Shown here: piece by piece, positions 1-8,642 of the stretch
How the letters are laid out: the number at the start of each line of letters is the position of its first letter
Position numbering within the stretch: the stretch's first letter is position 1
Assembly (NCBI RefSeq): GCF_000308815.1
Contig: NZ_BAFX01000150.1
Location: 1 to 64,000, forward strand
Origin: Nocardia concava NBRC 100430
GTDB taxonomy: Bacteria; Actinomycetota; Actinomycetes; Mycobacteriales; Mycobacteriaceae
Direction of reading: 5' to 3'
Length of the DNA: 64,000 nt
Notes under the pieces: generated by a model
Told to the model about the DNA's origin: nothing
Databases searched by the model: none
The model's input: only the letters and a program-made list of their open reading frames with translations
Made by a program: the position numbers and the translations under genes

Positions 1-814
<814 letters not shown>

Positions 815-981
815 GCGGCACGAACAAGATCGGGTAAATCCGGCGAAAACCGGTACGTCCCAGACAATTACGACAAGGGCCCTTGGCAAGGATGCCGGGG
901 GCTCTTGCCATTCCGGCTATTCCTGTCGGTGGTATCCGTCATGCTTTCGAGTACACGACGGATGCGGCGGAGGTGCCTGAA

Positions 982-1155
982 ATGGCAATCACTCGAATCT
1001 ATCTCGATGACGACGCGCTGCGCCGGGCCATGGCCATCTCGGGTGTGTACACCGAGCAGGACGCGGTGAACCTAGCACTGCGATTCTTCAGCACACATGC
1101 CACGGCCGAGGATTTCGACCATCCCTTTCAGGCGCGGACGGCCACGGCCTCATAG
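982..1155 (+). CDS. VapB-like antitoxin-type small protein (orphan)
   Basis: A 57-aa protein starting MAITRIYLDDDALRRAM and continuing with the segment GVYTEQDAVNLALRFF. This is the ribbon-helix-helix-like N-terminus of VapB-family (type II toxin-antitoxin) proteins, where a short beta strand is followed by (T)KxxAVxxAL. The ATG at 982 is preferred over an upstream in-frame GTG-type extension because the extra residues look like non-coding sequence and the homology begins here. No PIN-domain (VapC) gene follows: the next gene is PKS-like, so if this is an antitoxin it is an orphan or a stand-alone regulator. Function is inferred from the motif only. Confidence 0.6.
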   Translation: MAITRIYLDDDALRRAMAISGVYTEQDAVNLALRFFSTHATAEDFDHPFQARTATAS

Positions 1156-1317
1156 CTCCAGGCAGCGGTGAACCGGAACCCCGGGCGGCGCTGAACCGGA
1201 CCTTCCGGTCGAACTCATCGCGCCCCTCTCGCGAAAGCCCTTCTGGCCGCGGCGAAATCTTGGCAGAATCGCCGGAGGTACCTCGACGGCCGACCGCGGA
1301 CACGGGAGGGCATCCCT

Positions 1318-4038
1318 GTGCGGCAGAGTACGAGAGCATCGACCGATCCCACCCCCTTCACGCGGGTGTCGATCGTCGGTGTCGGCTGCCGGACGACAGG
1401 TACGGAATTCGACCACGAGTGGTTCGGCATGGACCGGCTCGAGGCCGCCGGGCTCACCCCACGCCAGCGCGCCACCCTGGAAGTGGCCGTGGAGGCCCTC
1501 GACGACTCCGGATTGGGTTGCCTGGCACCGGGTTCCCAGGCCGCGGTGGTCTTCGGCGCGGTGGGCGGCACCAACAGCGCCCACCACCTCTCCCGCGCCC
1601 TCGACCTGCGCGGCCCCAGCCTCACCGTGGACAGCCAGCGCGCCTCACCCCTGGTGGCGGTCGACATGGGCGTCCGCCTGCTGGCCGACGAATCCGTCCC
1701 CTTCGTCATCTGCGGCGGCGTGGATCTGGCTCTCCTACCGGATATTTCAGATCTCCGCCTCCCGGGCCCCCGCACCGGCCCCGGCCTCTGCACCGTCCTG
1801 ATCCTCCAGCGCACCACCGACGCCACCCGCACCCGCACCCGCGGCTATGCCGAAATCGGCGGGCCGGGCCTCGGCTTCCAGGAAGCGGACGGAATCGACC
1901 CGCATATCGCCCTCCACGACCCCGCGAACAACCGCGAGGCGACGGCCGACCGCGGTGACGAACCCCCGGTGCTGATCCCGATCACGGGCCGCGACCCGGC
2001 CACCGTCCACGCGCTGGCGCTGCGCTGGGCGGTGGCGGTCGGCTCCTATCGCTCGATTCGCGAATTCGCCGCCACCACCGCCCGACTGGTCCCCGAAGAC
2101 ACCCGCGCCGCCGTCCTGGCGCGCGACGCCACCGAAGCCGCTGCCCGATTGCGCACGCTGGCCCGTCGCATCGGGGCCGCTGGCGCGAATGCCCCTGCCG
2201 CCCAGTTGATCACGTCCGCCATGGCGACATCGGGCCCACTCGAGATATTCGAACCGCCCCGCGCGCAGCGCACCGGTGAACTCCTCTTCCTGTTCCCGGG
2301 AACCGGCGACCACCCGCGCATGGGCCGCGCCCTGGCCGCCCGCTACCCGGTCTTCGCCACCGCCCTCACCGCGGCCGCGGACACCGTGGTCGACGCCGGC
2401 GGGCCCCGAGTGTGGACGCCGCGCAACGGATTCCGCCCGCCCGCCCAGGCCGCCGCGGCACCGACCCGTGGACCGACCTGCAGCGTGGGAGCCGTACCGA
2501 CGGGCATCGGCCACCCCGCGGACCCGGTCGGCGGCGCCGCCCTCGGAGACGGTCGCGGCACCGATGCGGACGATGGAAACGGCTCGGGTGAACTGGTTTT
2601 CGCGCATGCGTCGCTCTTCGTGTTCCAGGTGGCGCTGGCCCAGCTGCTGGAATCCTGGGGAGTCCGCGCCGATGCGGTCGCCGGGCACGGTATGGGAGAG
2701 GTGGCAGCGGCCGTCTGCTCCGGCGCCCTGCCGGTGCGGGCCGGGGCGCGGGTGGTGGTGGCGCGAGCGCGGCTGCTGGAGCGAGCGGGTGGGGCGGGGG
2801 CCGCCGCCCGGCTGGAGGCGACGCCCGCCGAGGTGGCGCGCCTGGTCGAACCCATGCGCGCGGATGTCGCGGTGGCGGCGGTGGACGGGCCGACCACCGT
2901 CACCGTCTCGGGGGAGCCGCGCTATATCGACGCGCTGGTGCGGCGGGCGCATCGGCGCGCGATCTTCGCTCAGCGCCTGGCGCCCGACGCCGTACCGCAG
3001 CCCTCGCATCTGCCCTCGATCCGTGCTCGCGCCGACGAATTGCGCTGTGCGCTCGCCGATCTCGAACCGGTCGCCGCGGATCGACGGCTCTACTCGACCA
3101 CCCGGCGCGGGGCGGTATTGCGGGCGGCCGGCTCGGACGGCACAGAACCGGCGGCATCCGGCCCACCCGGCGCCGATACGGCCGCCGACCCCGATCTCCG
3201 CCTGGACGGCGACTACTGGTCGGCCAACGCCACGGGTGCGGTCGAGCTGTCCGCGGCCTTGGATCGCGCTGCCGCCGAGGGGATTTCGACTGTGCTCGAA
3301 ATCGGCCCGGCCGCGGTGCTCACCTCGACCGTCCGCGAGCGCGCGGCGTTCCGGGGCGGTGCGCACCCCGCGCTCGCGCGTGACGACGAGGCCGCGAGCC
3401 TGCTGCGGACCTTGGCGCTGTTGTATCTCGAAGGACGGCAGGTGGATTGGACGGCGCTGGGGCCGCACACGGCCGCGCCGCCGCAACGGCAGTGGCGCAG
3501 GGAGCATTCGGGGAGCGAGCGGCGGTGGTCGGAGGGCGGTGCGGAGCTGTCGGGTGGGCCGGCGGGCGCACCGGTCTTCCCGGTGGTCGAGGTGCGGCCC
3601 GAGGGGACGTATGTGGTCGCGGGTGGGTTGGGAGTGCAGGGGCAGGCGGCGGTGCGGTGGCTGTTGGAGGCGGGGGCACGGGATGTCGTGGTGCTGACGC
3701 GGACACCGCGGCCGCTGCCGGTGGGGTTGGCGGGGATGGAGGATCGGATCGTGGTGGTGCGCTGCGACTGTGCGGATCGGATGGATCTGGCGACGGCGTT
3801 GCAGGATGTTCGCGAGTGCGGGTCGGCGATCCGGGGCGTGGTGCACGCGTCGGGGGAGTCGCGACTGACGGCGGCGGCCAATCTGCTGGAATTGACGGCC
3901 GCGGATCCGGCGGACTTCACCGTGCTGCTGACCCCGGTGCCCGGCGCCGCGGATCCCGGCTCGGTGCGGGAATTGGCGGCGGCGCAGGTGGATCGGCGCG
4001 TCATCTGTGTGGAATGGGAGGTCGGGCCCGCCGCCTAG
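1318..4038 (+). CDS. polyketide synthase-like protein with degenerate KS, AT and KR domains
   Basis: A 906-aa protein with modular type I PKS order. Residues about 15-165 resemble a ketosynthase N-terminal half, but the active-site Cys context VDTACSS is replaced by VDSQRAS (Arg108), and the C-terminal KS half with the two catalytic His residues is absent. Residues 217-285 match the KS-AT linker. Residues 320-700 resemble an acyltransferase: the GHSxGE nucleophile motif reads GHGMGE (Gly458 instead of Ser), FPGQGSQ reads FPGTGDH, and the catalytic His appears to be Gln561. Residues 755-906 resemble a short ketoreductase with an intact GGLGVQG nucleotide-binding loop but no Ser/Tyr pair. There is no ACP. 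The GTG start has GGAGGG about 8 bases upstream. One uninterrupted frame argues against ordinary decay. Role unknown; catalysis is unlikely. Confidence 0.75.
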   Translation: MRQSTRASTDPTPFTRVSIVGVGCRTTGTEFDHEWFGMDRLEAAGLTPRQRATLEVAVEALDDSGLGCLAPGSQAAVVFGAVGGTNSAHHLSRALDLRGPSLTVDSQRASPLVAVDMGVRLLADESVPFVICGGVDLALLPDISDLRLPGPRTGPGLCTVLILQRTTDATRTRTRGYAEIGGPGLGFQEADGIDPHIALHDPANNREATADRGDEPPVLIPITGRDPATVHALALRWAVAVGSYRSIREFAATTARLVPEDTRAAVLARDATEAAARLRTLARRIGAAGANAPAAQLITSAMATSGPLEIFEPPRAQRTGELLFLFPGTGDHPRMGRALAARYPVFATALTAAADTVVDAGGPRVWTPRNGFRPPAQAAAAPTRGPTCSVGAVPTGIGHPADPVGGAALGDGRGTDADDGNGSGELVFAHASLFVFQVALAQLLESWGVRADAVAGHGMGEVAAAVCSGALPVRAGARVVVARARLLERAGGAGAAARLEATPAEVARLVEPMRADVAVAAVDGPTTVTVSGEPRYIDALVRRAHRRAIFAQRLAPDAVPQPSHLPSIRARADELRCALADLEPVAADRRLYSTTRRGAVLRAAGSDGTEPAASGPPGADTAADPDLRLDGDYWSANATGAVELSAALDRAAAEGISTVLEIGPAAVLTSTVRERAAFRGGAHPALARDDEAASLLRTLALLYLEGRQVDWTALGPHTAAPPQRQWRREHSGSERRWSEGGAELSGGPAGAPVFPVVEVRPEGTYVVAGGLGVQGQAAVRWLLEAGARDVVVLTRTPRPLPVGLAGMEDRIVVVRCDCADRMDLATALQDVRECGSAIRGVVHASGESRLTAAANLLELTAADPADFTVLLTPVPGAADPGSVRELAAAQVDRRVICVEWEVGPAA

Positions 4039-4052
4039 GGCAGGATGACGCC

Positions 4053-4442
4053 ATGGCGGACCCCGTGATCGAGGTGAAGTGGAAGAAGGTGCCGGACGAG
4101 CACGACTATCCGGCCGCCGCGGACTACCTGGAGATGCTGGCCGAGCCGGAGGTCGTCGACACGGTGGTCCAGGAGCTGCGGGACGCGCCGCTGACCCACA
4201 AGAAGGCCAAGGACCTGCTGCGCGCTGCGCAGCTGGACGCGCTGCCCACCTCCAACCCGTACGTGCGCCGCGATCTGCAGAAGATCGTGGCGGGCAAGGC
4301 GCTCTCGCCGATCCTGGTGGTGCGCGGCGACTTCCGCCGGAATGTGCCCATGGTGATCGCGGACGGCTATCACCGGGTCTGCGCCATCTATTACACCGAC
4401 GAGAACATCGCCATCCCGGTGAAGATCGCGTCCCTGCCCTGA
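4053..4442 (+). CDS. hypothetical protein with ParB/sulfiredoxin-like segment
   Basis: A 129-aa cytoplasmic protein, MADPVIEVKWKKVP onward. The second half (LSPILVVRGDF, then PMVIADGYHRVCA) resembles the ParB/sulfiredoxin fold, in which a conserved DGxHR loop follows a short strand; the N-terminal half is helical with no recognised motif. The start is the ATG at 4053, 14 bases after the stop of the PKS-like gene; the frame is open far upstream but those residues are a shadow of the PKS gene. It lies 12 bases before the antiporter gene, so the two are likely co-transcribed. No partition partner or parS-like repeat is visible. Biological role unknown. Confidence 0.7.
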   Translation: MADPVIEVKWKKVPDEHDYPAAADYLEMLAEPEVVDTVVQELRDAPLTHKKAKDLLRAAQLDALPTSNPYVRRDLQKIVAGKALSPILVVRGDFRRNVPMVIADGYHRVCAIYYTDENIAIPVKIASLP

Positions 4443-4454
4443 ACGCGTGACGCC

Positions 4455-5585
4455 GTGAACTTCCAAACCCTCACCCTCATCACCGTCCTCGGCCTGGCCG
4501 GACCCTGGCTGGCCTGGCGGCGGTCCTGGCACCTGCCTGTCATCCTGGGCGAGCTGGTGGCCGGAATCGTGTTCGGCGCCACCGGTTTCGGACTACTGCA
4601 TCCGGAGGACCCGACCTTCACCTTCCTCGCGGACGTCGGCTTCGCGGTGGTCATGTTCGTGGCCGGCACCCATGTCCCGGTGCGGGACGCCTCCATCCGC
4701 TCCGCACTGGGCGAGGGCGCGGTGCGCGCCGTGGTGGTGGGCGTGCTGGCGGTATTCGCCGGGGAGGGCATCGCGGCCTGGTTCGGCACCGGGCACGGGC
4801 TGCTCTACGCCGTGCTGATCGCCTCCTCCTCGGCGGCCATCGTGCTGCCCATCCTGGATTCCCAAGGGCTGGGCGGAAAGCCGGTGCTGGAGTTGACCGC
4901 CCAGGTCGCCATCGCGGACGCGGCCGCGGTGGTCGCGCTGCCGCTGGTGATCGATCCGGGCCATGCGGGGCGGGCGGCGCTGGGCGCGCTGCTGGTGGCC
5001 GTGGCGGCGGTCGGGGTGTACGTCTTCCTGCGCTGGCTCGAGGATTCCGGCATCCGGCATCGGATGCACAAGGTGTCCGAGGAACGGCAGTTCGCGCTCG
5101 AACTGCGGGTCAGCCTGGCGCTGCTGTTCGCGCTGGGCGCGCTCGCCACCCGCAGCCATGTCTCGATCATGTTGGCGGGCTTCGCCCTCGGGCTGGCGGT
5201 CGCGGCCGTCGGTGAGCCGCGCCGGGTCGCCAAGCAGCTGTTCGCGATCAGTGACGGCTTCCTGGCGCCGCTGTTCTTCGTCTGGCTGGGCGCGCGCCTG
5301 AACCTGCGCGAGTTCGGCGACCACCCGTATCTGATCCTGCTGGGCCTGGCCCTCGGTCTGGCCGCCGTGCTCGCCCACATACTCATGCGTCTACTGGGAC
5401 AACCGATTCCATTGGGCGCGCTCGCCTCCGCGCAGATCGGGGTGCCGGTCGCGGCCGTCACGGTCGGCACCCAGTTGCATGTCCTGAAGCCCGGCGAACC
5501 TGCGGCACTCATGCTCGGCGCGCTGATCACGATCGCGGCCGCGGCGTGGGGAACCCGGCGATCAGTCGCCTTCTCGTCCCAATAG
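4455..5585 (+). CDS. monovalent cation:proton antiporter (CPA2-like)
   Basis: A 376-aa polytopic membrane protein with 10-12 hydrophobic segments and the organisation of the Na+/H+ or K+/H+ exchanger family (CPA2, KefB/NapA-like): HLPVILGELVAGIVFGATG near the N-terminus, SSSAAIVLPILDS in the middle, and a QVAIADAAAVVAL helix carrying the Asp expected in the ion-binding core. There is no C-terminal TrkA-N/NAD-binding domain, so it is a short, transport-only form. The GTG start follows the previous stop by 12 bases. Its last 24 bases overlap the convergent S4-domain gene. Exchanges Na+ or K+ for protons at the plasma membrane; ion specificity cannot be read from the sequence. Confidence 0.82.
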   Translation: MNFQTLTLITVLGLAGPWLAWRRSWHLPVILGELVAGIVFGATGFGLLHPEDPTFTFLADVGFAVVMFVAGTHVPVRDASIRSALGEGAVRAVVVGVLAVFAGEGIAAWFGTGHGLLYAVLIASSSAAIVLPILDSQGLGGKPVLELTAQVAIADAAAVVALPLVIDPGHAGRAALGALLVAVAAVGVYVFLRWLEDSGIRHRMHKVSEERQFALELRVSLALLFALGALATRSHVSIMLAGFALGLAVAAVGEPRRVAKQLFAISDGFLAPLFFVWLGARLNLREFGDHPYLILLGLALGLAAVLAHILMRLLGQPIPLGALASAQIGVPVAAVTVGTQLHVLKPGEPAALMLGALITIAAAAWGTRRSVAFSSQ

Positions 5586-5957
5586 CCGATCGGTCTCGCG
5601 ACGCTCGCGCTTCGTCGGACGACCGGCGCCACGGTCCCGGCGGGGCATGAGGGCGGCCAGCTGCGGATCGGGCGGCGGCGGGCTCTTGTCGATCATGATC
5701 TGGGCGACCACACCGGCGCCGACGCGCTTGGTGATGAGCTGCTCGACGATGACGATGCGCTCCAAACCATTGACCCGTACGCGGATCTCGTCGCCACGCT
5801 TCACATTGTGCGCGGGCTTCACAGGTACGCCATTGACCTTTACATGCCCCGCGCGACACGCCGCCGCGGCGGCCGAGCGGGTTTTGAAAATGCGGACGGC
5901 CCAGGTCCAAGAATCAACTCGGGCCTGGGCCGTGGTGCTCAGTGGAGCAGAGGTCAC
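5562..5957 (-). CDS. RNA-binding S4 domain protein (Hsp15-like)
   Basis: A 131-aa basic protein. Residues about 12-75 form an S4 domain: RVDSWTWAVRIFKTRSAA, then CRAGHVKVNGVPVKP and VKRGDEIRVRV, the pattern shared with heat-shock protein Hsp15 (HslR), which binds free 50S subunits carrying stalled nascent chains. The tail (RRDRGAGRPTKRERRETDRL) is highly charged, as in actinobacterial homologues. The GTG start is at 5957. The gene converges on the antiporter and overlaps it by 24 bases. It has its own transcription unit as far as can be seen. No heat-shock operator was seen in the short upstream gap. Confidence 0.85.
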   Translation of the reverse strand: MTSAPLSTTAQARVDSWTWAVRIFKTRSAAAAACRAGHVKVNGVPVKPAHNVKRGDEIRVRVNGLERIVIVEQLITKRVGAGVVAQIMIDKSPPPPDPQLAALMPRRDRGAGRPTKRERRETDRLLGREGD

Positions 5958-5995
5958 GCATCGACCATACTTCGTCGCGCGATGACCCTGTGTTG

Positions 5996-6643
5996 CTAGG
6001 CGGCGATACGCCGCGCGGTGACGACCTGGCTGGGGTGCAGGTTGGTGTAGGACACCGGGGTGCCGGTCTGCACGGCGTTCAGCAGCTTGCCGTCGCCGGC
6101 GTAGATGCCGACGTGGCCGCCGCCGTTGGTGATGACGATGTCACCGGGCTGCAGGTCCTCGAAGGCGACCGGAGCGCCGACGTTGGACTGCTCGAAGCTG
6201 GTGCGGGGCAACTCGACTCCGGCCTGCTTGTAGGCCCACTGCACGAGGCCGGAGCAGTCGAAGGAGTAGGGGCCGGTCGCGCCCCAGGAGTACTGGGCGC
6301 CGACCTTGGTCTCGGCGGCGTGCAGGGCGATGTCGCCGACGCTGGACTTCTGCTGGAACAGGGAGGGCAGCTGGAACTGCGGCGCGGCGGGCGCGGGTGC
6401 GGCGGGCGGAGCCACCTGCAGCGCCGACGCGGCGTCCTTGGCCGCCTGGTTGAACTGCTGGACCTGGGGCGCGAAATCGTCCGGCACGTCGAACTTTCCG
6501 ATGCCCGGGATATCGACGGTGGCGGCGGTGGCGGTGATCGCCGGGAACGCGCCAGTAGTCGTCGCGGCCATCGCACCCATGACGATGGCACCCTTCACGG
6601 AACTCGGAATCCGAGATTCCCGCTGCAAGCTGTGCTTACCCAC
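5996..6643 (-). CDS. secreted NlpC/P60 family peptidoglycan endopeptidase
   Basis: A 215-aa exported protein. The N-terminal hydrophobic stretch (about residues 15-42, GAIVMGAMAATTTGAFPAITATA) is a signal peptide. A Pro/Ala-rich linker is followed by a C-terminal NlpC/P60 domain with the catalytic Cys in FDCSGLVQWAY, the His in GGGHVGIYAGDG and a final polar residue near LLNA. These D,L-endopeptidases cut peptide stems of peptidoglycan, like mycobacterial RipB/RipD. The start is GTG at 6643. It is monocistronic: the S4 gene begins 38 bases beyond its stop on the same strand. The 222-base upstream gap was checked for a c-di-AMP riboswitch, common before such genes in actinobacteria, and none was convincing. 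Confidence 0.88.
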   Translation of the reverse strand: MGKHSLQRESRIPSSVKGAIVMGAMAATTTGAFPAITATAATVDIPGIGKFDVPDDFAPQVQQFNQAAKDAASALQVAPPAAPAPAAPQFQLPSLFQQKSSVGDIALHAAETKVGAQYSWGATGPYSFDCSGLVQWAYKQAGVELPRTSFEQSNVGAPVAFEDLQPGDIVITNGGGHVGIYAGDGKLLNAVQTGTPVSYTNLHPSQVVTARRIAA

Positions 6644-6865
6644 TGAGCCGCATCTCCGATCTTGCTGCTGTGTAACGTCGCGGGCTGCCTCTCCGATGAA
6701 GCAACAGACTCCGCTAAGTCACGAGAAGATTACGACTAGGCCGTCGCGTTGTCCACCCGACGCGAGGGGTGTGTCGCACCTTTTCCAAAACGCCCCGCTG
6801 AAGGGGCAATTCGGTGTATAGGGCGCCTGATCACGAGATGGTATAGGTGATCGACTGGGCCGTTA

Positions 6866-7117
6866 TCAACCCTTCGCCTCCACCACCCGCTCCAGCTCCG
6901 CAATCCTGCGGCGAGCGTCGGCGAGATCCACCTCGAGCTGTCCCAGCGCCATCACCAACGGACCCACCGCGAGGTCCGCCACCAGTTGCGGATCGTCGTA
7001 CCCGCGCTCGATGGCCACCAGAATGTTGTTGCGTATGCGCGCGGCGACAATCGCCTCGGCGGGCACGTTCCAGGATTCGACCACCTCCGCGACGGTGGGT
7101 ACGACTTCTTCCGACAT
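6866..7117 (-). CDS. hypothetical 83-aa protein with C-terminal coiled coil
   Basis: Begins MSEEVVPTVAEVVESWN and ends in a heptad-like helix, DLADARRRIAELERVVEAKG, suggesting oligomerisation. The ATG at 7117 is chosen because AGGAGGG lies 3-4 bases upstream; a longer in-frame version to 7186 would place this Shine-Dalgarno inside the coding region. No enzyme motif. It is divergent from the AAA ATPase gene with about 160 bases between the starts, so the two may share a promoter region. Function unknown. Confidence 0.7.
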   Translation of the reverse strand: MSEEVVPTVAEVVESWNVPAEAIVAARIRNNILVAIERGYDDPQLVADLAVGPLVMALGQLEVDLADARRRIAELERVVEAKG

Positions 7118-7280
7118 GAACCCTCCTGCGCTGGATCCCAACGAATCAGGCATAAGGGTAGAGACATCGGCGGACACCTCGGGCACGAACCACGTCGCTC
7201 CGGTATGCCGATCGATAGCTGCGTCTAGGGCCTTCGATAGATGCCCGGATAATCGTCGATTCCCGCGCTACCGTGGCCGC

Positions 7281-8465
7281 GTGGACCCCGTCAGGAATCC
7301 CTACGCACCCGGCGCGGGACAGCGGCCGCCCGAGCTCGCGGGCCGCGACCGGCAACTCGACGCCTTCGACATCGTGCTCGAGCGCGTGGCGCGGGGCCGG
7401 CCCGAGCGCAGCGTCATGCTCACCGGACTGCGCGGGGTCGGAAAGACCGTGCTGCTCAATCAGCTTCGCTCGGCCGCCCGCGGCCGCGGCTGGGGCACCG
7501 GCAAGCTGGAGGCGCGCCCCGATCAGGAACTGCGCCGGCCGCTGGCCTCGGCGCTGCACATGGCGGTGCGCTCCATCGCTGTGGCACACCGCAATCCGGA
7601 GCAGGTCGACGATTTCCTGGGGATTCTCAAGGCCTTCGCGCTGCGTTCCACCGCCGACAAGGGCATGCGGGACCGCTGGAATCCGGGCATCGACGTGCCC
7701 GCGGTGACCGGCCGCGCGGACTCCGGCGATATCGAGATCGATCTGGTGGAGCTGCTCATGGAGGCGGCGGCACTGGTGCGCGATCTCGGCATCGGGATCG
7801 CGGTGTTCATCGACGAGATGCAGGATCTCGGGGCCGCCGACATCTCGGCCATCTGCGGGGCCTGCCACGAATTGAGCCAGGACGCCGCGCCTTTGATCGT
7901 GGTGGGTGCGGGGCTGCCGCATCTGCCCGCGGTGCTGACCGCGTCCAAGAGCTATTCCGAGCGGTTGTTCTCGTATCACCGCATCGATCGGCTGGATCGG
8001 GAGTCGGCGGATCAGGCGCTGATCGCGCCCGCCGATCGGGAGAGCGTGAAGTACTCCGAGGAGGCCCTGGACGCGCTGTACCGCAAGGCCGACGGCTACC
8101 CGTATTTCGTGCAGGCCTACGGCAAGGCGACCTGGGACGCGGCGGCGCAGAGTCCGATCACGGCCGAGGATGTGGCGGTGGCCGCGCCCGCCGCCGAAGA
8201 AGAGCTGGCGGTCGGTTTCTTTGGCTCCCGCTACGAGCGAGCGACCCCGACGGAGCGAGAATATATGCGCGCCATGGCCGATTTGTCCGGAGACGAGGGG
8301 CCGGTGTCCACCTCCGCGGTCGCGAGCGAGCTCGGACGCAAGCCGGCCTCGCTGTCTCCGGCGCGCGACGGGTTGATCAAGAAGGGCCTCATCTACTCGG
8401 CCGAGCGCGGCAGCATCGGTTTCACCGTCCCGCATTTCGGCCGATATCTCCGCAGCGTGCAGTAG
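7281..8465 (+). CDS. AAA/ORC-like ATP-binding protein with C-terminal winged helix
   Basis: A 394-aa cytoplasmic ATPase. Walker A is GLRGVGKT (residues about 49-56), Walker B is AVFIDEMQD, and the fold is the STAND/archaeal-ATPase-like clade of AAA proteins. The C-terminal 80 residues (TEREYMRAMADLSGDE, SELGRKPASLSPARDGLIKKGLIY) resemble a winged helix-turn-helix. The GTG at 7281 is selected over a longer upstream frame because it gives VDPVRNPYAPGAGQRP, the conserved start of this actinobacterial family. Followed by a strong hairpin at 8482-8510. The family is widespread in actinobacteria, but its substrate or DNA target is not established. Confidence 0.82.
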   Translation: MDPVRNPYAPGAGQRPPELAGRDRQLDAFDIVLERVARGRPERSVMLTGLRGVGKTVLLNQLRSAARGRGWGTGKLEARPDQELRRPLASALHMAVRSIAVAHRNPEQVDDFLGILKAFALRSTADKGMRDRWNPGIDVPAVTGRADSGDIEIDLVELLMEAAALVRDLGIGIAVFIDEMQDLGAADISAICGACHELSQDAAPLIVVGAGLPHLPAVLTASKSYSERLFSYHRIDRLDRESADQALIAPADRESVKYSEEALDALYRKADGYPYFVQAYGKATWDAAAQSPITAEDVAVAAPAAEEELAVGFFGSRYERATPTEREYMRAMADLSGDEGPVSTSAVASELGRKPASLSPARDGLIKKGLIYSAERGSIGFTVPHFGRYLRSVQ

Positions 8466-8481
8466 CCCCTCAAGTTTCCCT

Positions 8482-8510
8482 GTGCCCGCCGCCCACCGGG
8501 CGGCGGGCAC
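8482..8510 (+). terminator. GC-rich hairpin after the AAA ATPase gene
   Basis: A perfect 13-bp stem (GTGCCCGCCGCCC paired with its complement) with a 3-base loop lies 16 bases after the AAA ATPase stop. It is not followed by a T-run, as is usual for strong hairpins in high-GC actinobacteria. Confidence 0.7.
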
Positions 8511-8578
8511 GAGAGCTGGAGAGTTGCTGAAGTTTCAAGATCATTGCCTGACAAGCGTTTTCGATCATTGCGGACCCC

Positions 8579-8590
8579 TACCGGTGGGTA
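8579..8590. promoter_or_regulatory. possible operator upstream of acyl-CoA dehydrogenase
   Basis: TACC-N4-GGTA-type arms (TACC GGTG GGTA) 53 bases before the acyl-CoA dehydrogenase start, near a TACACT -10-like hexamer at 8602. The arms are short, so this is only a candidate TetR/FadR-type site. Confidence 0.25.
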
Positions 8591-8642
8591 ACAAAGGCTC
8601 CTACACTCGAATGTGATTCTCATCACGGTCGAGGAGGACATC

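Noticed and set aside
883-981. Longer start for the VapB-like protein (MARMPGAL onward)
   Set aside because: The extension lacks similarity and lies over a palindromic intergenic region; MAITRIYLDDD is the usual family start.
1747-3846. Long minus-strand open frame inside the PKS-like gene
   Set aside because: It is a high-GC shadow with no motif; the plus-strand frame has KS, AT and KR similarity and a ribosome-binding site.
6644-6865. Possible c-di-AMP (ydaO-type) riboswitch upstream of the NlpC/P60 gene
   Set aside because: The consensus paired elements and conserved motifs could not be identified in either strand.
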